Positions 9,462 through 17,885 of a stretch of DNA of 64,000 nucleotides are shown here, piece by piece. The position numbers and the translations under genes are program-made. The notes under the pieces are model-generated. The model was not told where the DNA came from, searched no databases, and saw only the letters and a list, made by a program, of their open reading frames with translations. The stretch comes from Dyadobacter psychrophilus (GTDB lineage: Bacteria > Bacteroidota > Bacteroidia > Cytophagales > Spirosomataceae): contig NZ_FUZA01000004.1 in the NCBI RefSeq assembly GCF_900167945.1, positions 372,001 through 436,000 of the forward strand, read 5' to 3'. Each line of letters begins with the position of its first letter. Position 1 is the first letter of the stretch.

Positions 9462-9902
9462 TTACGCGTTACGGTATAATTTGAAATATTCATGAAAAGA
9501 ACGAAGAACCTCGGATTTAGATATATTCAGTTTCCCGGCAACTTCTTCGGGTGTGAAGCCCTGACAAAACGACAAGTCAAAAATTTTCTCAGGTGATGCG
9601 TCCAACGCATTTGCTGGATCGGCAACCGGGGCGATGGCCATTAACTTCCGCTTAGCCTCCACGGCTTTTGCCCTCGCTAACTTAATAACGCAAGCTGCGA
9701 AACTGAAAGGATAGCTGTTACAAGCCTGCAATTGAGGTGAAGAAAACACACTGACCAACACTTCCTGAGCCAAATGGACCTGCGGCAAAATCTGCAAAAT
9801 TATCCCGTAAGCCATTGCACCGTATTTGTCATAAACTTCAAGAGAAGTTATATTACCGTTCGGTCTGGCAACTCCGTTTTTGATGGGCTCTAATTCACTC
9901 AT
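9462..9902 (-). CDS. Degenerate ECF sigma-70-like protein
   Basis: At 146 residues it is shorter than the usual 170-200. YDKYGAMAYGIILQILPQVHLAQEVL aligns in pattern with sigma region 2.1-2.2 of Bacteroidota ECF factors. The normal acidic DVLQEVF core reads EVLVSVF, and the FxWLxxIARN stretch reads FAACVIKLARA. The C-terminal FCQGFTPEEVAGKLNISKSE resembles the region 4 helix-turn-helix but lacks the GTVKTR recognition helix. It therefore looks like a decayed or repurposed sigma factor. It pairs with the anti-sigma-like gene downstream. Recognition is by pattern only; a divergent but working regulator is possible. Confidence 0.6.
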   Translation of the reverse strand: MSELEPIKNGVARPNGNITSLEVYDKYGAMAYGIILQILPQVHLAQEVLVSVFSSPQLQACNSYPFSFAACVIKLARAKAVEAKRKLMAIAPVADPANALDASPEKIFDLSFCQGFTPEEVAGKLNISKSEVLRSFHEYFKLYRNA

Positions 9903-10213
9903 ACATTGTTATTGACGTATCATTGTTTGCAAAGAAATTCCAGAAATCGGGATCTGGCAGGTTCTGCTTGCTATTTCCGGAAATAGCCGGGGTTAGTATG
10001 GTAAATTTAATATAATAACCTTATAAACTGCAATCGGTTACATGAAAAGTAGAATTATATATCAGTGCCAACTACAATTTCTCTTTTATATTGCTCTAAA
10101 TATCGGGCTCGTTGCGCGGTTTACCAAGCTAATACGGAAAGAATAATTGTTTGTGCTGCCTGAAAAGTCCCTGAATGCATGTTGGGAAAATGTTGAATGT
10201 TTAACTTTGCCCA
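9903..10213. other. Divergent intergenic region with 16-bp palindrome
   Basis: These 311 bases lie between the sigma-like and HAD genes. They hold a perfect palindrome, CTATTTCCGGAAATAG (9971-9986), which could be an operator or a small hairpin, and the HAD promoter at the right edge. A 34-codon open frame from 10042 has no support. Nothing else is recognisable. Confidence 0.4.
10202..10209 (+). promoter_or_regulatory. Bacteroidota-type -7 box (TAACTTTG)
   Basis: TAACTTTG matches TAnnTTTG and ends only four bases before the ATG at 10214. If used, transcription would start at or within a few bases of the start codon, giving a leaderless or near-leaderless mRNA. Confidence 0.5.
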
Positions 10214-10870
10214 ATGAAAGAAGTAATAGCAGTAATTTTTGACATGGATGGTGTGATTTGCCATACCAATCCTTATCATTCTATGGCGTTTCGCGAATTT
10301 TTCTCCAAACGTGACCTGTCACCCACGGACGAAGAATTTGCTATGCATATGTTTGGCAAAAGCAATAGTTATATCCTGAGCCATTTCTTGCAAAGGGCGA
10401 TTGAAGGGGAAGAACTCTTGCAAATGGAAAATGAAAAGGAAAGTCTGTTTCGCCAGATCTACGAACCTTACATTGACCCGATTGAAGGCATCGTGCCTTT
10501 TATTAATGACCTTCAAAGCAATGGTGTGAAACTGGGTGTGGCCACATCCGCGCCGCAAGCAAATCTGGACCTGATCCTGACAAAAGTTCCGATCCGGTCA
10601 CATCTTGGCTCTATAATGGCGAGTGAAAATGTGAAAAAACACAAACCAGATCCCGAAGTTTATCTGACCAGCGCCAGAAATCTAGGTGTGGAGCCGGATC
10701 AATGTGTTGTATTTGAAGATTCTTTTTCGGGAGTTTCAGCTGCGATCAATGCTGGAATGCGTGTAGTAGGCGTGTTGAGCTCACATACGAAGGAAGAATT
10801 GCCTCCCTGCAATCTCTATATTGAAAATTACAGGGAGATGTCCTTCCAGAAAATTAAAAAGTTGTTCTGA
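10214..10870 (+). CDS. HAD-superfamily phosphatase (beta-phosphoglucomutase-like)
   Basis: The 218 residues match subfamily IA HAD hydrolases. Motif I is FDMDGVICHT (nucleophile Asp10, acid Asp12), motif II is VATSAP, motif III is KKHKPDP, and motif IV is VFEDSFSGVSAAINAGM. A helical cap lies between motif I and II. Substrates in this group are sugar phosphates or phosphoglycolate-type metabolites, so either phosphatase or phosphomutase activity is possible. Cytosolic. It stands alone, convergent with the unknown exported protein gene, with a TAACTTTG box directly in front. Confidence 0.87.
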   Translation: MKEVIAVIFDMDGVICHTNPYHSMAFREFFSKRDLSPTDEEFAMHMFGKSNSYILSHFLQRAIEGEELLQMENEKESLFRQIYEPYIDPIEGIVPFINDLQSNGVKLGVATSAPQANLDLILTKVPIRSHLGSIMASENVKKHKPDPEVYLTSARNLGVEPDQCVVFEDSFSGVSAAINAGMRVVGVLSSHTKEELPPCNLYIENYREMSFQKIKKLF

Positions 10871-10875
10871 ACCGG

Positions 10876-12531
10876 TTATAACGTGACTGCGTCTTTCACT
10901 TTCACGTCGTAGACACCGGTGAGTACTTTTGCATTCCGTTTCAATTGCAGGAAGATCCGGTAACGGCCCTCTTTGGGGAATGAATAGGGGAAAGAGATGC
11001 GGTTGCCGTGATCCATGCCGGTCATAGCGCCGTCTTTCATGTCGTACATGCCCATTTCGGTCATAAGAAACACTTCTCTTTCTTCCATCGGCATGGCCTT
11101 CAATTTGGCGAGGTAGCGGTCGATGCTGTCCCTGAACATCACTGGTTGCGGTCTTTTAGCAACTTTGGCTGTATCGGCCATGCGGTCTTTGAATGTTTGT
11201 TCCGCAGCCATTGCAAATGTTCCGGTCGGGTGCAAATGAATGTATACAGAGCCGTCCGTACGCACAACTGCTACGTGGCCAGTCATGCCCAAATATGGTT
11301 CGGGATAGCAGGCGCTTCCATCCGGATTGAAAAATTCAAATGTCAGCTGATACGGTTTTCCGGCATCCAGCGGCTTATTCGGCATTCCTTCCCAAACCGC
11401 ATATGAGCCGTCTTTGAAAACGGTTTTTGTTCCTGGCTTGCCACAGATCACGACATTCTCATCCATCGGCACATTGCCAGGAGCGTTAATCGGGTCAGTT
11501 ACAACATATGTATCTTCTTCTGCGGTAACATTCAAAGGTTTCGCAGTGGCTGCTTGTTCGGGAATATCAATGGTGTCTACAATGGTTTCGGCAAAACCTG
11601 AGAGTTGGACAATGTCATTGTAAACCAGATATTTACCAGCTGGAAGTTTGGGTAAAAATGCTTCGAATGTTGTGCTGTCTATACGTTCCGGATGAATGTG
11701 CGCGAATGCGTCCAGCCCCGGGGTGCGCACGAGGAACGTATGCATCAGCTTGCCGTGGTCCGGGATCAGTGTGCTTAGCATACTGCCCCGACGTTGTGCG
11801 TTCCAGCCTGTTGTATCAATTTTTAATTGAAAAACCCTTTGGTTATTGGTTTGCAAAATGGCCGCGCTTCCTTTCACAGGTCTGTAAAGCCATTGTTTAT
11901 ATTCAGCAGCCCAGCTATCCCACCAGCTGCTTCCTCCATATAAAATGAGTGAGCATAACACGGTTGCAATGCCCATATTAACCCAGCGTTTTCTCTTTTG
12001 AGCAGGTGTTAATGTTTCACCAGGCCTTAATATTCCATCACTGACACTTGCACCGATGGTCGTGATCATTAACAAGAAGAGCAATATGCCCAAAATGCTT
12101 AGTCCAATGCCCAAATGTTTCGGCATGTCGCGTTCGGCTGTCGAAACGGCAACAATAGGGACGATAAGCTCCCCTTTTCCTTTGTCCCCCGCAATCTGGA
12201 TCTGGGCGCTCGATGAGCCCCATTCCATTAGCCAAACTACCCCCTGAAACTGGCCCGTTTGTCCCGCAACTTGTGTAAGCTCGTCGGGAGACGGCGCGCC
12301 TTTGTCACCGGAATAGAAGTAAATCGGCCTGGCCAGGACTTTCCTGGCAATGCCATTTTCTATATAAACCGTAATTTTTGCGGTTCCCGGAATTACATCT
12401 GGCGGCTCCACGCTCACCAGCACTTTATACGGGCCGGCCTGCCCCTGCATTTTTACGCCGGCGCTTCCTACATGCGCTTTTGCCGTCATACTGACAGCCA
12501 AAAGCATAATGATTAAGATAAAATTTTTCAT
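10876..12531 (-). CDS. Exported membrane-anchored protein with N-terminal His and two HxHP modules
   Basis: I do not recognise a named family. The signal peptide ends ...SMTAKA followed by His20, so cleavage at the AxA site would leave His as the mature N-terminus, as in CopC-type copper proteins. Residues 33-125 look like a YtkA/CopC-like beta-sandwich. Two membrane segments follow (about 139-160 and 185-203). The large C-terminal part has two related modules: H264-x3-VRT ... HIHP (278-281) and H419-x3-VRT ... HLHP (432-435). A Met-rich stretch lies at 480-510. The start overlaps the stop of the upstream membrane gene as ATGA, so the two are translationally coupled. Metal handling is inference. 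Confidence 0.7.
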   Translation of the reverse strand: MKNFILIIMLLAVSMTAKAHVGSAGVKMQGQAGPYKVLVSVEPPDVIPGTAKITVYIENGIARKVLARPIYFYSGDKGAPSPDELTQVAGQTGQFQGVVWLMEWGSSSAQIQIAGDKGKGELIVPIVAVSTAERDMPKHLGIGLSILGILLFLLMITTIGASVSDGILRPGETLTPAQKRKRWVNMGIATVLCSLILYGGSSWWDSWAAEYKQWLYRPVKGSAAILQTNNQRVFQLKIDTTGWNAQRRGSMLSTLIPDHGKLMHTFLVRTPGLDAFAHIHPERIDSTTFEAFLPKLPAGKYLVYNDIVQLSGFAETIVDTIDIPEQAATAKPLNVTAEEDTYVVTDPINAPGNVPMDENVVICGKPGTKTVFKDGSYAVWEGMPNKPLDAGKPYQLTFEFFNPDGSACYPEPYLGMTGHVAVVRTDGSVYIHLHPTGTFAMAAEQTFKDRMADTAKVAKRPQPVMFRDSIDRYLAKLKAMPMEEREVFLMTEMGMYDMKDGAMTGMDHGNRISFPYSFPKEGRYRIFLQLKRNAKVLTGVYDVKVKDAVTL

Positions 12532-13748
12532 CGTTGAATTTTATGCATCCAATTGCCCCAAGCCAAGCCAATGCGCGTTGAAATCAAGCTGGCGATCAAT
12601 GCAATGCCTAATCCTTTCAGTAATTCGGGCATTGTTTCTACCATCCACGGGCCGAATTTGTAACGATATTCCCAGTCGGGGCTGTTGCCGAAATACCAGT
12701 AATGACTTCCGAAAAACCAGTTTCTTGCATAGGGAGACTCCATCAGGAATGATCCGAAAAACCATTGGAATAAAAAGAAAACCAATAAGAACGCTGATCC
12801 TAAAAGCGCGGCCAGTTTCCAGTCGTTCATATAGCCGTAACGATGACGCAGAAAATCAAGAGCAATTGCAGGAATAATCAGTAAAAGTGGAAATTGAAAA
12901 CCCTGATAGTGATCAATGTGATTTAAAATGGGGCCTAATTTCGGCTCGGCAGGAAACAAGGGGATAATCCAAAGCGTAAGCAACATTAATAAGGTATAAA
13001 CGCCTGTTGCAGCGGTGATTGCCCATTTGTGACGAACAGCTCTGCCAACAGCCATTAACAAAATTGGAAATGCAGCCGAGGAAAAAATGTAAAGGCTGGA
13101 ACGATGCATGCGCATACGGCCAAGTTCTTCGGAAAGTAATGTATACCAAATGGTTAGCAGGAAGCCAGCAGATAATGCAAATAGCCAGAACAATGTTTTA
13201 TCCAATGCTTTTTTCTTGTCAAAAAATTGCGCTGAACGAAGTTTGAGCTGATTTTTAACCGCGATCACACTGATCATAGCACCAAACTGAATGCCGATAA
13301 TGCCTAAAATCAACACCGTGTGGGGCGGCGAAAGAATGGTAACGTCCAAACCGTAAGTGTTATGCCACCAGTCGTCGAATGGTGCCGAAGTGAGCATGGA
13401 TAATGCCCCCCAAACGCAGAACAAAGACCCTAATGAGCTGTAAAAAAAGCCCCAGATCTTTACGCTTGCAGACTTTTCCAGATCATTGCCCCAAAATGTT
13501 TTTCTCAGAATCTCGAACCCGGAGAACAGCCCGGCAACGACTGCGCCAAGATAGATCACCAGGTGAGGCGGCGACAAAAGACCATCACGGCCAATGCTCA
13601 TGTGCCAGCATATGTCCCAGATCAAGCCGGTAATGACACAGAAAGAGGCAAAAACAGTCGCATAGATGTAAATAGGAATGTCCGGACTTGCGTTGAGCGG
13701 GACAACCCGGCCTCCGACCTCTGGCGGAGGGCCCATAGTAGTTTCCAT
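12528..13748 (-). CDS. Polytopic membrane protein with duplicated D-x3-H ... SPPH motif
   Basis: The protein is 406 residues with about ten membrane segments, and I recognise no named family. Two copies of one motif are visible: WDICWHMSIGRDGLLSPPH (Asp45, His49, Asp55, His62) and DDWWHNTYGLDVTILSPPH (Asp125, His129, Asp135, His143). Each is followed by a hydrophobic helix beginning with a similar LVIYLG/TVLILG stretch. This implies an internal duplication and a possible paired metal or haem site at the membrane surface. It is the first gene of a two-gene unit, overlapping the exported His-rich protein by four bases. Start ATG 13748; the Met five codons in is an alternative. Confidence 0.75.
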   Translation of the reverse strand: METTMGPPPEVGGRVVPLNASPDIPIYIYATVFASFCVITGLIWDICWHMSIGRDGLLSPPHLVIYLGAVVAGLFSGFEILRKTFWGNDLEKSASVKIWGFFYSSLGSLFCVWGALSMLTSAPFDDWWHNTYGLDVTILSPPHTVLILGIIGIQFGAMISVIAVKNQLKLRSAQFFDKKKALDKTLFWLFALSAGFLLTIWYTLLSEELGRMRMHRSSLYIFSSAAFPILLMAVGRAVRHKWAITAATGVYTLLMLLTLWIIPLFPAEPKLGPILNHIDHYQGFQFPLLLIIPAIALDFLRHRYGYMNDWKLAALLGSAFLLVFFLFQWFFGSFLMESPYARNWFFGSHYWYFGNSPDWEYRYKFGPWMVETMPELLKGLGIALIASLISTRIGLAWGNWMHKIQR

Positions 13749-13863
13749 AAGGTTGAGAAAGGATTTAATGCTTCAATATAACAGTTATCATGCACAACAG
13801 ACAGTCGATGCGTGTTTTACCCCTATTTTACATGAAAAAAATGCTATGCAATGATCAAGCGGC

Positions 13864-14499
13864 TCAAAACGGGCGCATTGCTTTGACGAACCTGCCTTTG
13901 AAATAATTGGAAAAAAGATTGTCCTCCCGTACGCCACGCGAGGTTGAAGCATGAATGAACATGATTTCGTCCTGATTTCGGACGTCGGTCACAATTCCTG
14001 CATGGGAAACATAGCCTTCTTTGCCTGCTTCGGGCACAAAAAATAACCAGTCACCCGGCTTAATGTCTTTAATGCTGCTCACTTCCTGACCGAATTCCGA
14101 TTGCTGCCAGGAAATGCGCGGGACTTTTACGCCGATTTCGGAATAGACGGAGCAGATCAGGCCCGAGCAATCGATGCCGTTTTTGTCATTTCCTCCTGAG
14201 CGATATGGAGTTCCGGCGTAAGTGCGGGCTACCTGGACCACTTGCGGGACTGCGGATGCGGGCATATCTCCCGGTCTGCTATATGTTGGTTTTGAGGCGG
14301 TTGCGGGCTTTCTGGCAGGCGTCCTTGCAGGTGGTCTGCGTGCAACGGTTCCTCGCGATTTGGATGACCTTGAAGGAGTGTATCTTGAAGAGTTCGATCT
14401 TTCCGGGGTTTTGCGAAGGGTATCGCATGCAAAAAGAAGTAATGTTAATGCCAGAGTGCAGATTGTGAAATGGAAAGTCCGGGTAATTTGCTTCTTCAT
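13864..14499 (-). CDS. NlpC/P60 family cell-wall hydrolase lipoprotein
   Basis: From ATG 14499 the protein is 211 residues, with a lipobox LLLFAC (Cys25). The frame is open to 14535, but MKKQITRTF gives the proper signal peptide. A basic, Ser/Arg/Pro-rich linker (about 30-85) leads to the NlpC/P60 domain. The catalytic Cys is in GIDCSGLICS, the first His in YVSHAGIVTD and the second in MFIHAS. These enzymes cut the D-Glu to diamino acid (or related) bond in peptidoglycan stem peptides. The lipid anchor places it in the periplasm, probably at the outer membrane. It is monocistronic and divergent from the FAH gene. Confidence 0.88.
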   Translation of the reverse strand: MKKQITRTFHFTICTLALTLLLFACDTLRKTPERSNSSRYTPSRSSKSRGTVARRPPARTPARKPATASKPTYSRPGDMPASAVPQVVQVARTYAGTPYRSGGNDKNGIDCSGLICSVYSEIGVKVPRISWQQSEFGQEVSSIKDIKPGDWLFFVPEAGKEGYVSHAGIVTDVRNQDEIMFIHASTSRGVREDNLFSNYFKGRFVKAMRPF

Positions 14500-14708
14500 G
14501 CGCAAGCTTTCTGTTAGTAACGATACTTTCATCAAAAATAATAAAGATTTATGAAGCAGATTGAAGGAATAAGCGCAGATTACTTAGCCAGAGCTATAAC
14601 GAAGAGGGCACGATTTTGTATGAAAAATTAGGCTAAATATTATGTCCCTGACCGCTTTGTAAGTAGTTTTGTTGTGTTTTTATCGAATCCAAATTTTATT
14701 TGCTCCTA

Positions 14709-15320
14709 ATGAAAATTATTTGTGTAGGCAGGAATTATACCGAGCATATTGCTGAATTAAATAATGAAAAACCGGATGCTCCCGTAATTTTTTTGAAGCC
14801 GGAAACGGCGCAGGTCAGGACAGGCGAACCATTCTTTTATCCCAATTTTTCGAAGGATGTGCACTATGAAGTGGAGCTTGTTGTAAAAATAAACAGGGTT
14901 GGGAAGAACATTGAAGAGCGCTTTGCTCATAAATATTACGACGAGATTGGCGTAGGCATTGATTTCACGGCGAGGGATTTACAATCTGAATTGAAAGCAA
15001 AAGGCCTGCCGTGGGAATTGGCAAAAGCATTCAACGGCTCTGCGCCGGTTTCGGAATTTGTTCCGGTTTCTGACTTCGAAGACATTCAAAATATTAATTT
15101 CAGTCTGGATGTTAATGGTGAGATGCGCCAGAACGGAAATTCTTCCATGATGCTTTACCGCATTAATTACCTGATCTCTTTCGTTTCCAAATATTTTATG
15201 CTCAAAAAAGGTGACCTGATTTTCACAGGAACGCCAAAGGGCGTTGGGCCTGTGCAGATCGGAGATAAGCTTACGGCGTCGATTGAAGGCAAGAAGATGC
15301 TTGAATTATTCGTTAGGTAA
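14709..15320 (+). CDS. Fumarylacetoacetate hydrolase family protein
   Basis: About 203 residues from ATG 14709 (MKIICVGRNYTEHIAEL); an in-frame TTG nine bases earlier is less likely. FAH-fold features are PVIFLKPETA, the metal-binding HYEVELVVKI and GIDFTARDLQSELKAKGLPW, and the C-terminal KKGDLIFTGTPKGVGPVQIGD. Members hydrolyse or decarboxylate 1,3-diketo acids (acylpyruvases, oxaloacetate decarboxylases, HHDD isomerase/decarboxylases). The small single-domain size suggests an acylpyruvase/oxaloacetate decarboxylase type, but the substrate is not shown. A TAGTTTTG box at 14664-14671 may be its promoter. The M23 peptidase gene follows 48 bases later. Confidence 0.87.
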   Translation: MKIICVGRNYTEHIAELNNEKPDAPVIFLKPETAQVRTGEPFFYPNFSKDVHYEVELVVKINRVGKNIEERFAHKYYDEIGVGIDFTARDLQSELKAKGLPWELAKAFNGSAPVSEFVPVSDFEDIQNINFSLDVNGEMRQNGNSSMMLYRINYLISFVSKYFMLKKGDLIFTGTPKGVGPVQIGDKLTASIEGKKMLELFVR

Positions 15321-15368
15321 ACCTGATCTTTTCGGTCGCAGGACCAGTCATTCATACACTTCGTTTTC

Positions 15369-17327
15369 ATGCGTTATCATTCCCGGACAATGGTCCGTAT
15401 TGGTTTGTTATTTTCGGGCTTGATGGGCTTATGCTCGCTTTCTTTTGCTCAGACACAAACTTACCCAAAAGGTTATTACCAGTTTCCGATCAGGCCGGGG
15501 CTTGCTAACTCGCTTGCGGGCGGGCTGGGCGACTTGCGCACAAACCATTTTCATGCTGGTCTTGACATTCGTACGGAACAGCGCGAAGGACTTAATGTGT
15601 ATGCCGCAGCTGAGGGATATGTTTACAAAGTGGCGGTGCAGCGGAGTGGTTATGGCAATGTGATTTATTTACGCCATCCCAATGGTCAGACGACGGTTTA
15701 CGGACATTTACTAAAATTCAGCGATCCCCTGGCGACCTACGTGCGCGAGGAGCAGTATAAAAAGCAGACTTTCGAAATTGATCTTTTTCCGGAAGCAGGA
15801 AAATTCAGTTTCAAAAAGGGCGAAATTATAGCGCTTTCAGGGAACACAGGCGGATCTGCGGGTCCGCATTTACATTTTGAGATCCGCGATTCCAAGGATA
15901 ATTTTCTTAATCCACTGTATTTTGGTTTCAATGAGATTAAAGACGTGACTCCACCGAAATTTGTCAATCTGGCAATCAGGCCGCTGGACATTAATGGTCG
16001 GGTGAATGGTCAGTTTGACCGGAAGGTTTATGCGCCGGTTAAGCTGAAAGATGGCTCTTACAGACTCCCTGACACGGTTTCAGCAACGGGGATCATCGGA
16101 ATTGATATGGTTGCGCACGACCAGATGACAGGCACCGGGTTCCGTTATGGTTTGCAGTGTATTGAGATCAAAATGGATGGGGATGAAGTGTTTTCCTATA
16201 ACATTGAAATTTTTCCCAACACGGCCACAAGGGATTACAATAACCTGATCGACTACGAAACGGAACAGAAAACCGGGCAGCGTTATCTGAAATGCTACGT
16301 TCCCGACGGCAATAATTTCAATCTGTACAAAACCAATGCAATCAATGGTAAACTGAATATTGCAGATACGTTGCTGCATGAAGTGCGCGTCAAAATCACG
16401 GATTCTTTCGAGAATGCTTCTGAGCTGGTTTTTACGATCAAAGGTGAGCCAAAAAATTCGCCGCTTCCAGTTTATGATGTAGAAATAAATCCTGAATACA
16501 TTCAAACGGACGTGCAGGAGAACACACTGGTCGTGAAGGCGAAACATTACCGGAGCACCATTCCGTTTGCGACTTATTATTCTAATGGCAAGGAAGTGAA
16601 AAAGGATCCCGATTTCTATGCAAGCGAGACAGCAGTTTTTCTGACAGATCTAAGAACATATATGCCGGATTCGGTCAAAATAGGCAAAACGACGGTTAAA
16701 ACTTATTTAAGAAGTCAGATTTATCCGGCAGTTGCATCCAGCTATAAGGCAGAGAAATGGTCCGTTGATTTTAAAAACACCAGCATCTTCGACACATTGT
16801 TTCTCACTGGGCAGCAGAATTTTAATGCATTAACCATTAATAACCGGGGAACGGCGCTTAAAGATTATATTTCCGTAGCCTTTACTCCGGAGAATGTTCC
16901 TGAAAACAAGGAGAAAACACGCGTTTACCGCTATATAGACGGCTATTATCGGTTTTTAGGAGGAACCTGGGCAGATAATGAGATCAAATTTGAAACCCGG
17001 GAGCTTGGAACGTTTGTTATCCAGGCTGACACGGTGCCGCCCAAGATACGGCTGGTAGAGCATAGCAAAGACAGAATCCGCGGATTTATTGGAGACGCCA
17101 CTTCCGGGGTTGATCATTATAAAGCATTGGTCAACGGGGAATGGGTGCTGATGAATTTTGATTCAAAAAAAGGCTATATCTGGTCTGAAAAGCTTGATCC
17201 TACTCAGCCATTTGAAGGCGAACTAACGCTGGAAGTGACAGATAGGGCAGGAAATAGTACTATCTTGCAAACCGAATTAAAAGACCTGCCTGTTGCGCGG
17301 AAAAAAACAAAAAAACGAAAAAGATAA
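15369..17327 (+). CDS. M23 (LytM-type) metallopeptidase, exported
   Basis: A signal peptide ends at SLSFAQ; Met8 (15390) is an alternative start. The LytM domain lies at about residues 40-190. HFHAGLDI gives the HxxxD zinc ligands and GPHLHFEI the HxH ligand. A roughly 30-residue insertion (YVREEQYKKQTFEIDLFPEA) is typical of Bacteroidota members. The remaining 450 residues are beta-rich, Ig-like domains ending in a Lys/Arg-rich tail. LytM enzymes cut peptidoglycan cross-bridges, or act as inactive activators of amidases; here the zinc ligands look intact. The gene ends four bases before the peroxiredoxin ATG, so the two are probably co-transcribed. Confidence 0.88.
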   Translation: MRYHSRTMVRIGLLFSGLMGLCSLSFAQTQTYPKGYYQFPIRPGLANSLAGGLGDLRTNHFHAGLDIRTEQREGLNVYAAAEGYVYKVAVQRSGYGNVIYLRHPNGQTTVYGHLLKFSDPLATYVREEQYKKQTFEIDLFPEAGKFSFKKGEIIALSGNTGGSAGPHLHFEIRDSKDNFLNPLYFGFNEIKDVTPPKFVNLAIRPLDINGRVNGQFDRKVYAPVKLKDGSYRLPDTVSATGIIGIDMVAHDQMTGTGFRYGLQCIEIKMDGDEVFSYNIEIFPNTATRDYNNLIDYETEQKTGQRYLKCYVPDGNNFNLYKTNAINGKLNIADTLLHEVRVKITDSFENASELVFTIKGEPKNSPLPVYDVEINPEYIQTDVQENTLVVKAKHYRSTIPFATYYSNGKEVKKDPDFYASETAVFLTDLRTYMPDSVKIGKTTVKTYLRSQIYPAVASSYKAEKWSVDFKNTSIFDTLFLTGQQNFNALTINNRGTALKDYISVAFTPENVPENKEKTRVYRYIDGYYRFLGGTWADNEIKFETRELGTFVIQADTVPPKIRLVEHSKDRIRGFIGDATSGVDHYKALVNGEWVLMNFDSKKGYIWSEKLDPTQPFEGELTLEVTDRAGNSTILQTELKDLPVARKKTKKRKR

Positions 17328-17331
17328 ACGT

Positions 17332-17790
17332 ATGGGACTTCAAGTAGGCGATCCCGCCCCGGCATTTTCTGCAAAAGATCAGGATGGAAAAGAGGTGAAA
17401 CTTTCTGATTTTAAAGGAGAAAAAGTCATTCTCTACTTTTATCCAAAGGACGATACACCTGGTTGCACGGCGCAATCATGTAACCTTCGGGATAATTACG
17501 ATTTGCTTTTGAAGCGGGGTTATAAAGTTTTGGGCGTGAGTGTGGATGACGAAAAGTCGCACAGGAAATTTATAAAAAAATATAACCTGCCTTTCCCGTT
17601 ACTGGCTGATACTGACCAGAAATTGGTAAATGATTACGGCGTTTGGGGCGAAAAGAAATTATTTGGTCACGAATACATGGGAATCATCCGCACAACATTC
17701 GTCATTGATGAAAACGGTGTAATTGAAGAAGTTGTGCAGAAAGTGGATACTGAAAATCACACTGATCAAATTCTTAACAAAAGTGAGTAA
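17332..17790 (+). CDS. bcp: Thioredoxin-dependent peroxiredoxin (BCP/PrxQ type)
   Basis: 152 residues from ATG 17332 (MGLQVGDPAPAFSAKDQDGK). The peroxidatic Cys45 lies in PKDDTPGCTAQSC and the resolving Cys50 sits five residues on, the alpha-2 arrangement of the PrxQ/BCP class. It reduces hydrogen peroxide and organic hydroperoxides using thioredoxin, in the cytosol. The frame is open further upstream into the M23 gene, but that extension is Lys-rich and not part of the family. Tightly downstream of the M23 peptidase. Confidence 0.93.
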   Translation: MGLQVGDPAPAFSAKDQDGKEVKLSDFKGEKVILYFYPKDDTPGCTAQSCNLRDNYDLLLKRGYKVLGVSVDDEKSHRKFIKKYNLPFPLLADTDQKLVNDYGVWGEKKLFGHEYMGIIRTTFVIDENGVIEEVVQKVDTENHTDQILNKSE

Positions 17791-17885
17791 TAATGAGTCA
17801 TTCGGAAAGCCGTAATAATGGGACATTTGCGGGCTGAAAAATGTACGCACAAAGAACGTATTTGATAAATAGAAAATCGATAAAC

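Noticed and set aside
10042..10146. Rightward 34-codon ORF upstream of the HAD gene
   Set aside because: It has a weak membrane-like stretch but no clear promoter, no tail pattern and mixed codon use. Chance is more likely.
14551..14631. Rightward 26-codon ORF between the NlpC/P60 and FAH genes
   Set aside because: Too short, no hydrophobic or domain pattern, and it overlaps the presumed divergent promoter region.
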